Positions 6,572 to 11,354 of a stretch of 11,354 nt of DNA are shown here, piece by piece. The stretch is taken from NCBI GenBank assembly GCA_013813755.1, contig JACCRD010000148.1, forward strand, positions 1 through 11,354, given 5' to 3'. Source of the stretch: Acidobacteriota bacterium. GTDB lineage: Bacteria; Acidobacteriota; Blastocatellia; Pyrinomonadales; Pyrinomonadaceae. The position numbers were made by a program, and so were the translations under genes. The notes under the pieces were generated by a model. That model saw nothing but the letters and a program-made list of their open reading frames with translations, made no database searches and was not told the DNA's origin. Position 1 is the first letter of the stretch. Each line of letters begins with the position of its first letter.

Positions 6572-7741
6572 ATGATGACCGAAAATATCGAAAAATTTAT
6601 CGATGAGTTGACGAAAAGCCTCTCGGACGAAACCTTCGTCAAAATGACTCTCGGTAATTATCGCGGAACTGACGCGCATTTGCAAAAATTGCTGATTCGT
6701 CTACTGGAAACGAAAAAAGGGACCAGGCTTTTTTTTCTTTATCGACAGGAGACGCGCGACACGGCAAAGAATTTTGATTTTGCAGAAGGCTTGAAAATTA
6801 TCAAAGAATCTTTGGGCACGAATTTTTTTAGCGGTCATCTTTTTACGCTCAAAAATGATTTTCAGCTCGACATCGGCAAAAAAGGAAAATCGCATTTAAA
6901 CGTCGGGAAGCCGACATTTAAGTCGAAACCTGATTTGTCTCACAATCGCGCGAAAAAAGCTCTGGTCGATCAAAACAGTTTTTATTTGAAAGCCCTCGGC
7001 ATCACGACTGAAGCGGGCGAAATCCGCGACAAACAGCAGGACAAATGGCGGCAAATTAATAAGTTTGTTGAAACTCTGGGAAGCCTGATTGATAAATCGG
7101 TGCTTGCCAATTATCAAAAATTAAAGATCGTCGATATGGGTTCGGGCAAAGGTTATCTGACATTTGCGGCTTTTGATTTTTTCAAAATTACGCGCGGAAT
7201 TGACGTGTCGATGACCGGAATTGACGCGAGAGAAGAACTCGTTGATTTGTGCAGAGATATTGCCAAAGCCTGCGATTTTGAGAATCTGGAATTTGAACGC
7301 GGCTTGATCAGCAATTACGAATTATCGGATGTCAATATTTTAATCGCGCTCCACGCCTGCAACACCGCTACCGACGACGCAATTTTCAGAGGTATTCGCG
7401 CCGAAGCAGATCTGATTGTCGTTGCGCCGTGCTGTCATCAGGAACTTCGCCCGCAAATAAAAGCGCCGGAATTTTTGGGCGGAATTCTTCGTCACGGAGT
7501 TATTTTAGAACGCGAAGCTGAAACTTTGACCGACGGACTGCGTGCGCTTTTGCTTGAGCGGAGCGGCTATTCAACCAAAATTTTTGAATTTATCTCGACA
7601 GAACACACGCCAAAAAATAATATGATTGTCGGTACGCGGACAGCTAAAAAAGCGGATTCTGAGAAAGTAGACGCGCAAATTACATTGATTAAAGAGTTTT
7701 ACGGGATCAAAGAACAACGGCTGGAAAACCTTTTGGCTTGA
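6572..7741 (+). CDS. Class I SAM-dependent methyltransferase, Methyltransf_32 (METTL25/GSTCD-like)
   Basis: A predicted S-adenosylmethionine-dependent methyltransferase of 389 residues, target unknown. The Rossmann-fold domain occupies about residues 180-360: motif I VDMGSGKGYLTFA (187-199), the acidic end of strand 2 at GIDARE (D218), ALHACNTATDDAI (259-271) and the conserved APCCHQELR (285-293). The last two are signatures of the Methyltransf_32 family, whose eukaryotic relatives include METTL25, GSTCD and RRNAD1. Residues 1-170 form a helical N-terminal extension with the basic segment GKKGKSHLNVGKPTFKSKP (102-120), which could contact RNA. This is inference. The ATG at 6572 is immediately followed by a second ATG, so the start may be one codon later. 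No Shine-Dalgarno is present. The gene diverges from the DinB-like gene and is followed 85 bp later by rpmE. Confidence 0.88.
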   Translation: MMTENIEKFIDELTKSLSDETFVKMTLGNYRGTDAHLQKLLIRLLETKKGTRLFFLYRQETRDTAKNFDFAEGLKIIKESLGTNFFSGHLFTLKNDFQLDIGKKGKSHLNVGKPTFKSKPDLSHNRAKKALVDQNSFYLKALGITTEAGEIRDKQQDKWRQINKFVETLGSLIDKSVLANYQKLKIVDMGSGKGYLTFAAFDFFKITRGIDVSMTGIDAREELVDLCRDIAKACDFENLEFERGLISNYELSDVNILIALHACNTATDDAIFRGIRAEADLIVVAPCCHQELRPQIKAPEFLGGILRHGVILEREAETLTDGLRALLLERSGYSTKIFEFISTEHTPKNNMIVGTRTAKKADSEKVDAQITLIKEFYGIKEQRLENLLA

Positions 7742-7773
7742 CCTTTCATCCAAAACACAATTATTATTACAGT

Positions 7774-7799
7774 TTGCGCCAAACGCGCAATTCTACACT
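7774..7799 (+). promoter_or_regulatory. Candidate rpmE promoter/operator with dyad
   Basis: TTGCGC (7774-7779) and GCGCAA (7785-7790) form a perfect 6-bp inverted repeat with a 5-bp spacer. It is directly followed by TACACT (7794-7799), the same -10-like hexamer as seen before the zinc-ribbon gene. The left half could act as a weak -35, although the spacing to TACACT is only 14 bp. Its position, 28 bp before the rpmE ATG, fits a promoter with an overlapping operator. Confidence 0.35.
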
Positions 7800-7800
7800 G

Positions 7801-7820
7801 AGGGAAATATAGGGAAATAT
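7801..7820 (+). repeat. Tandem decamer duplicating the rpmE ribosome-binding site
   Basis: AGGGAAATAT occurs twice head to tail (7801-7810 and 7811-7820), ending six bases before the rpmE ATG at 7827. Each copy contains AGGGA, a plausible Shine-Dalgarno core. The second copy is 12 bases from the start codon, slightly longer than ideal. Confidence 0.75.
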
Positions 7821-7826
7821 ATTGCT

Positions 7827-8060
7827 ATGAAACCAGAAATACATCCAAATTACGCAGATATTACAGTTACCTGCGCCTGCGGAAACAATTTTCAGACTCG
7901 TTCGACAACGGGCGAAAACTTAAATATTGAAATTTGTTCCGAATGTCATCCGTTTTTCACGGGCAAACAAAAATTAGTTGACACCGCCGGACGCGTTGAC
8001 CGTTTTAACAAACGTTACGCTCGCGGCGCGGCGCCAACTGCTGAAGAAGCAGCAGCTTAA
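7827..8060 (+). CDS. rpmE: 50S ribosomal protein bL31 (zinc-binding type A form)
   Basis: Large-subunit ribosomal protein bL31, which bridges the 50S central protuberance and the 30S head. It is 77 residues with the expected start MKPEIHPNYADITVTCACGN. It is the zinc-containing (C+) form: C16, C18, C37 and C40 are all present, the last two in CSECHPF. The conserved C-terminal block TGKQKLVDTAGRVDRFNKRY (45-64) is intact, followed by an alanine/glutamate tail. In many bacteria the C+ form is exchanged for a cysteine-free paralogue when zinc is scarce, but no such paralogue is in this window. It lies upstream of prfA on the same strand, a frequent arrangement. A branched hairpin with a T-rich flank lies between them. 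Confidence 0.96.
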   Translation: MKPEIHPNYADITVTCACGNNFQTRSTTGENLNIEICSECHPFFTGKQKLVDTAGRVDRFNKRYARGAAPTAEEAAA

Positions 8061-8114
8061 AAAATAAATTTCGCACGATTGATGAATTTATTTTCAACTC
8101 TCCACTAGCTTTCT

Positions 8115-8209
8115 AAAAATAAACGCCGACGCTTTTCACGCGCCGTTCGCACTTGGTGTAAAATTTTTACGCCTTTTGTAAATGGTAAAAAAGAGTCGGC
8201 GTTATTTTT
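8115..8209 (+). terminator. Long branched hairpin between rpmE and prfA (terminator or structured leader)
   Basis: AACGCCGAC (8122-8130) pairs perfectly with GTCGGCGTT (8195-8203). After a single bulged A at 8121 the stem continues as AAAAAT (8115-8120) with ATTTTT (8204-8209), 15 bp in all. Within the 64-nt loop, GGTGTAAA (8155-8162) pairs with TTTACGCC (8166-8173) around a 3-nt loop. The 3' flank is T-rich. It could end the rpmE transcript, or act as a leader structure for prfA, whose ATG is 62 bp further on. The rest of the 8061-8271 gap shows only the heptamers near prfA. Confidence 0.6.
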
Positions 8210-8234
8210 ATTTTGTTTACGCAAAAGTCCGTTT

Positions 8235-8262
8235 GATAACTATTACTAATAACTGCTGACTG
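8235..8262 (+). repeat. Degenerate heptamer repeats next to the prfA ribosome site
   Basis: Units of GATAACT / ATTACTA / ATAACTG / CTGACTG type run directly into the prfA Shine-Dalgarno GAGG (8262-8265), six bases before its ATG. Bases 8249-8262 match the array at 3433-3446 in 13 of 14 positions, so the two sites belong to one dispersed family. Confidence 0.6.
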
Positions 8263-8271
8263 AGGATATTT

Positions 8272-9348
8272 ATGTTAGAAAAACTTGTCCAAATCGAAGA
8301 AAATTACGAAGAACTGAATAATCAATTGTCTTCGCCCGACATTATGTCGGACATCTCTGCCTACACGAAATTGATGAAACAGCATCGTTCGCTCGGCGAG
8401 ATTGTCAAAAAATATCGTGAATTAAAAAAAACGCAAGAGGAACTCGACGGCGCAAGAGAAATTGTTGCCGCAACTGAAGACGCGGAAATGCGCGAGCTTG
8501 CCGAACTTGAAATCGCCGAGCTCGAAGAAAATCTGATCAAAGGCGATGAAGACTTAAAGTTTTTGCTAATTCCAAAAGACCCGAACGATGAAAAGAATGT
8601 AATTTTGGAAATTCGCGCGGGAACCGGCGGTGATGAAGCCACACTTTTTGCGGCAGAAATTTTGCGGATGTATGCGCGTTACGCTGAACGACAGGGCTGG
8701 AAAATGGAAATTTTAGACGCGGCGGACACCGGCGTCGGCGGTATCAAAGAAGCGTTTGCGATGATTGAAGGCGACAGCGTTTATTCAAAAATGCGATATG
8801 AGTCGGGCGTTCACCGCGTGCAGCGCGTTCCGCAGACGGAAACCAGCGGGCGCATTCACACATCGGCGATTACGGTAGCGGTTTTGCCGGAAGCCGAAGA
8901 AGTTGACGTGCAAATCAATCAAAATGATTTGCGGATCGACACATTTTGCTCAAGCGGTCCGGGTGGGCAAAGCGTCAACACAACTTATTCCGCCGTTCGT
9001 CTGACGCATCTTCCGACCGGAGTTGTGGTTTCGATGCAGGACGAAAAATCACAAATTAAAAATCGCGAGAAAGCAATGCGCGTTCTGCGGGCGCGGCTAC
9101 AGGAAATTGAAGAACAAAAAGTCCACGACGCGCAGGCGAGCGAACGCAAATCGCAAGTCGGCAGCGGCGACCGTTCAGAAAAAATCCGTACTTATAATTT
9201 CAAGGAAAATCGCGTTTCCGACCACCGAATTGGTTTAACAGTTCACCAACTCGATCTGGTGATGGAAGGCGGGCTCGACGAATTTATCGAAGGTTTGACC
9301 ACGCATTACCAAACCGAAAAGCTGAAAGCCGAAACGGTTACCGCATAA
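8272..9348 (+). CDS. prfA: Peptide chain release factor 1
   Basis: RF1 recognises UAA and UAG in the ribosomal A site and triggers hydrolysis of peptidyl-tRNA. The protein is 358 residues, the normal length. The N-terminal coiled region (1-105) is rich in E and K. Domain 2 contains RVQRVPQTETSGRIHTSA, where PQT (187-189) occupies the stop-codon-reading P-x-T position (PAT in E. coli). This marks RF1 rather than RF2, which has SPF. Domain 3 has GPGGQSVNTT with the catalytic GGQ at 231-233, whose glutamine is normally methylated by PrmC. The C-terminus HRIGLTVHQLDLVMEGGLDEFI is canonical. The start is supported by GAGG six bases upstream. No prmC follows; the next gene is a histidine phosphatase 25 bp on, probably co-transcribed. 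Confidence 0.97.
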   Translation: MLEKLVQIEENYEELNNQLSSPDIMSDISAYTKLMKQHRSLGEIVKKYRELKKTQEELDGAREIVAATEDAEMRELAELEIAELEENLIKGDEDLKFLLIPKDPNDEKNVILEIRAGTGGDEATLFAAEILRMYARYAERQGWKMEILDAADTGVGGIKEAFAMIEGDSVYSKMRYESGVHRVQRVPQTETSGRIHTSAITVAVLPEAEEVDVQINQNDLRIDTFCSSGPGGQSVNTTYSAVRLTHLPTGVVVSMQDEKSQIKNREKAMRVLRARLQEIEEQKVHDAQASERKSQVGSGDRSEKIRTYNFKENRVSDHRIGLTVHQLDLVMEGGLDEFIEGLTTHYQTEKLKAETVTA

Positions 9349-9373
9349 CGAGTCTGGGGGAGTCAAAACCAAG

Positions 9374-10069
9374 ATGACTTATGGCTCGCCGGACGCTCTG
9401 GACTTAAAGAAGATGCCCGTTACAAGACTTTACTTGATCCGACACGGTCAATCTGCCGGAAACGCCGCCGGGCGGTTTGGCGGACACTCTCCCACGCCGC
9501 TCTCTGAATTGGGCGCGCAGCAAGCTAAAATTACTGGTCAGGCGCTTGCCAAAGAACGGATTGCAGCGATTTATTCAAGCGATCTTTTTCGCGCAGTGCA
9601 AACCGCAGAGCCGCTTGCCAAACTAGTAAACTTGCCGGTTATAAAAACGCCCGCTTTTCGTGAAAGAAAAGTCGGAGTGCTCGAAGGTTTAACCTTTGAC
9701 GAATCAAAAACCGAATTTCCGAAAGATTATTACGCACTCGTCAACCGCAATATTCACCACGTCATCACCGGCGGCGAAAGTTACCGTCAATTGTTGAGAC
9801 GCGCCACCAACGGTCTCCGCGACGTATTGAATACACATCAAGGTGAAAACATCGCCATTTTTTCGCACACCGGCGCGATTTGTTATTTAACTCTTTACTT
9901 AATTGGAGCAATTCACCGTAACACCAGAACAACACCCTGGCTGGTCACATCCAACTGCGGCATCAACCGCTTTGAAATTCGCAGCAGACAAAATGTCCGC
10001 GTAATGGCTCTTAACGATACGCGCCATCTATCTAAAACCTCAGGCAACGATTCATTCGCCGCACTTTAA
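9374..10069 (+). CDS. Histidine phosphatase family protein (phosphoglycerate mutase-like)
   Basis: A cytoplasmic phosphohydrolase of the histidine phosphatase superfamily, 231 residues from this start. LIRHGQSAGN (21-30) carries the nucleophile H24 with R23. SSDLFRAVQTAEP (68-80) supplies R73, FRERKVGVLEG (95-105) the proton donor E97, and FSHTGAI (163-169) the second histidine H165. All catalytic residues are present. The short, cofactor-independent pattern and the GVLEG motif are closer to broad phosphatases such as CobC/PhoE/GpmB-like proteins than to true glycolytic mutases, and the substrate is unknown. The start is uncertain: the ATG at 9374 has GGGGGAG 12 bases upstream, while the internal ATG at 9413 (MPVTRLYLIRHG) gives the more usual family N-terminus. 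The gene follows prfA by 25 bp. Confidence 0.88.
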   Translation: MTYGSPDALDLKKMPVTRLYLIRHGQSAGNAAGRFGGHSPTPLSELGAQQAKITGQALAKERIAAIYSSDLFRAVQTAEPLAKLVNLPVIKTPAFRERKVGVLEGLTFDESKTEFPKDYYALVNRNIHHVITGGESYRQLLRRATNGLRDVLNTHQGENIAIFSHTGAICYLTLYLIGAIHRNTRTTPWLVTSNCGINRFEIRSRQNVRVMALNDTRHLSKTSGNDSFAAL

Positions 10070-10077
10070 CTACCTAA

Positions 10078-10122
10078 AAGAAATTCAAGGATGGCTAGTT
10101 TCAATCCTGCCTTGAATTTCTT
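10078..10122. terminator. Bidirectional hairpin between convergent genes
   Basis: AAGAAATTCAAGG (10078-10090) is the exact reverse complement of CCTTGAATTTCTT (10110-10122), a 13-bp perfect stem with a 19-nt loop. An inner GGAT/ATCC pairing (10089-10092 with 10104-10107) competes with the top of the stem. It starts eight bases after the phosphatase stop and 44 bp beyond the end of the convergent flavoprotein gene. Both ends carry T-rich arms, with TTTCTTTT on the minus side, so it can serve both genes. The stem is A/T-rich, which lowers confidence in its strength. Confidence 0.7.
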
Positions 10123-10165
10123 AAATCTCAAATTAATTTGAAAAGAATAGCTCACGCAGGCGAAC

Positions 10166-11122
10166 TTACATATTAAGGCGAGAAGAAATTACTTTGGCAG
10201 CCGTCGCGCCCATTCCGACGGCGCTGCTGATGGTCGGGGAAAGCGGATTGGCAACGTCCCCGGCGGCAAAAATATTTTTGATATTTGTTTCGCAACTCGA
10301 ATTGATTTTTATATAACCCCGCTCGTCTAAATCAATTACGCCGCGCAAATTATTGGTGTTTGGCTCAACGCCGATGCGGACTAAAACAATTTCAGCCGGG
10401 ATGATCTGCGTTTGTTTGGCGACAGGATTGTGCAGTTCGACGGCTTCGACTCGTTCATTTCCAAGAATTCTCCGCACTGTTGTTTCAGTCAGAATTTTGA
10501 TTTTTGGATTTTCTCGCGCTTTTTCAAGAAATTCATTTCGCGCGCCAAAACCGGCTCGCCGGTGCGCGAGCGTAACAGTTAAAGCAATCTCAGAAAGTAT
10601 CAAAGCGTTTTCCAAAGCTGCGTCGCCACCGCCGATGACGAGCGCGTTTTTTCCCCGCGCAAGCTGTCCGTCGCGCTTGCCCGATTCGATTATTCCTCGG
10701 TCTTTAAATTCGTCCTCGCCTTCAACGTTTAATTTTCGGCGCCGAACGCCGGCTGCTAAAATTATCGCCTGAGCAAAAACTTTTTTACCGTTTTCAAGCA
10801 AAATCGTTTTATTCGCCAAATCTATTTCGTAAATTTCAGCATTCAGGCAAATATCAAATTCAAAATTTTCAGCCTGCCGGACAAAAACGTCGCGTAGCTC
10901 GCGCCCGTTTTCGGTTTCGATTCCGAGATGATTTTTGATTTGATTGTGAGTCCACAAAAGCTGTCCGCCGAGTTCCGCATTTTTCTCCAGCAGCAAAACT
11001 CTAAGACCGAGTTCAGCGCACCACACAGCCGATGAAAGCCCAGCCGCACCGCCACCGATAACAATCACGTCAAAATTTTTGACACCTAATTTATTCGCGG
11101 ATTGAAGATAATTGATGCTCAT
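10166..11122 (-). CDS. NAD(P)H/FAD-dependent oxidoreductase, thioredoxin-reductase-like without CxxC
   Basis: A two-dinucleotide-domain flavoprotein of 318 residues with the thioredoxin reductase fold. FAD binding: DVIVIGGGAAG (18-28), LLEKNAELGGQ (44-54) and the C-terminal NIFAAGDV (283-290). NADPH binding: LVIGGGDAALENA (161-173) and HRR (187-189), whose arginines normally select the 2'-phosphate. Where true TrxB carries the redox CATC, this protein has DRGIIESGKRDG (141-152) with no cysteine pair, so it cannot reduce thioredoxin by the usual mechanism. Better analogies are the TrxB-like ferredoxin/flavodoxin-NADP reductases and bacillithiol-disulfide-reductase-type enzymes. The partner is unknown. 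No Shine-Dalgarno precedes the ATG at 11122. A strong terminator upstream (11193-11229) isolates it, so its promoter should lie in 11123-11192, where no clear element stands out. Confidence 0.9.
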   Translation of the reverse strand: MSINYLQSANKLGVKNFDVIVIGGGAAGLSSAVWCAELGLRVLLLEKNAELGGQLLWTHNQIKNHLGIETENGRELRDVFVRQAENFEFDICLNAEIYEIDLANKTILLENGKKVFAQAIILAAGVRRRKLNVEGEDEFKDRGIIESGKRDGQLARGKNALVIGGGDAALENALILSEIALTVTLAHRRAGFGARNEFLEKARENPKIKILTETTVRRILGNERVEAVELHNPVAKQTQIIPAEIVLVRIGVEPNTNNLRGVIDLDERGYIKINSSCETNIKNIFAAGDVANPLSPTISSAVGMGATAAKVISSRLNM

Positions 11123-11192
11123 TAAATAACTGTGCTCAATGTGTGTTTATTTGTGGCAAAAATTCTTATAAAATAACTTTGTTTGATTAGTG

Positions 11193-11229
11193 AAAAAAGG
11201 CTTGGCTATTTATCAGCCAAGCCTTTTTT
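11193..11229 (-). terminator. Strong Rho-independent terminator
   Basis: GGCTTGGCT (11199-11207) pairs with AGCCAAGCC (11215-11223) across a 7-nt loop. It is flanked by six A on one side and six T on the other, 15 bp of perfect dyad in all. It lies 20 bp downstream of the stop of the minus-strand gene at the right edge, which it should terminate. The symmetry makes it functional in either direction. Confidence 0.9.
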
Positions 11230-11230
11230 A

Positions 11231-11248
11231 AGTTGATAAAAATCAACT
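11231..11248 (-). other. Small hairpin abutting a stop codon
   Basis: AGTTGAT (11231-11237) and ATCAACT (11242-11248) form a perfect 7-bp stem with an AAAA/TTTT tetraloop. In the minus-strand transcript it begins at the very next base after the TAA at 11249-11251 and is followed one base later by the large terminator. Confidence 0.6.
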
Positions 11249-11353
11249 TTATTTTACCAAACCGGGCAAATTCGGAACGATAAATTCCGATGCGAAAATA
11301 TATGCATTGGGAATTGGTCGATCTTCGCTAGTGCCGAACTGCACGCTCCTCAA
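11249..11353 (-). CDS. C-terminal end of an unidentified protein (runs off right edge)
   Basis: The minus strand is open from the window edge to TAA at 11249-11251, giving the last 34 residues of a gene, starting LRSVQFGTSEDRPIPNAY and ending FIVPNLPGLVK. Coding is supported by the stop codon lying just ahead of two hairpins, the second a strong terminator, and by the absence of an alternative frame of similar quality. One of the other minus-strand frames hits TAG early. The fragment is mildly hydrophobic and proline-containing, without recognisable motifs. I cannot assign a family or function. Confidence 0.6.
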   Translation of the reverse strand: MRSVQFGTSEDRPIPNAYIFASEFIVPNLPGLVK

Positions 11354-11354
11354 C

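Noticed and set aside
8115..8209. Insertion element with terminal inverted repeats
   Set aside because: Only one copy is visible in the window, there is no target-site duplication, and there is no coding content. A structured RNA or terminator explains it more simply.
8361..8642. 93-codon minus-strand frame inside prfA
   Set aside because: It is a Ser/Ile/Phe-rich antisense shadow of the RF1 coiled region.
1..11354. Defence system, prophage, CRISPR or toxin-antitoxin module
   Set aside because: Every substantial frame belongs to a metabolic, transport or translation family, and no nuclease, integrase, repeat-spacer or small gene-pair pattern was found.

Overview
The window looks like ordinary chromosomal bacterial DNA of moderate G+C (mid-40s percent by eye). 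It is densely packed with housekeeping and accessory metabolic genes. I see no phage genes, insertion sequences, CRISPR array, tRNA or rRNA. The double zinc-ribbon protein (CxxC-x17-CxxC type), the zinc-type bL31 next to prfA, and the RF1 GGQ context GPGGQSVNTT would fit an acidobacterial (Blastocatellia-like) genome. That assignment is an impression from protein style only and is not proven.

Left block, 1-6531, all on the minus strand (read right to left): a DinB-like protein, a VOC/glyoxalase-fold protein, a secreted polysaccharide deacetylase, a DAO-family flavoprotein and a histone-deacetylase-like amidohydrolase. These are close enough to form one transcription unit, and the deacetylase and flavoprotein genes overlap in a TAATG. 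Further left are a small double zinc-ribbon protein, a PaaG-like crotonase with its own terminator, and an MFS exporter cut by the left edge. The MFS gene has no stop inside the window but translates cleanly from 988 to the edge.

Right block, 6572-10069, plus strand: a METTL25/GSTCD-type methyltransferase diverging from the DinB gene, then rpmE (bL31), prfA (RF1) and a histidine phosphatase, ending in a hairpin between convergent genes. On the minus strand at the right are a thioredoxin-reductase-like flavoprotein that lacks the redox CxxC, and the last 34 codons of an unidentified gene followed by two hairpins.

The most interesting signals are non-coding. Degenerate 7-bp repeats lie in three intergenic gaps: 1972-1999, 3391-3446 and 8235-8262. 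Two of them share a 14-mer at 13/14 positions, and one contains a perfect 16-bp inverted repeat. The rpmE-prfA spacer holds a long branched hairpin. No defence system or obviously new multi-gene system was recognised.
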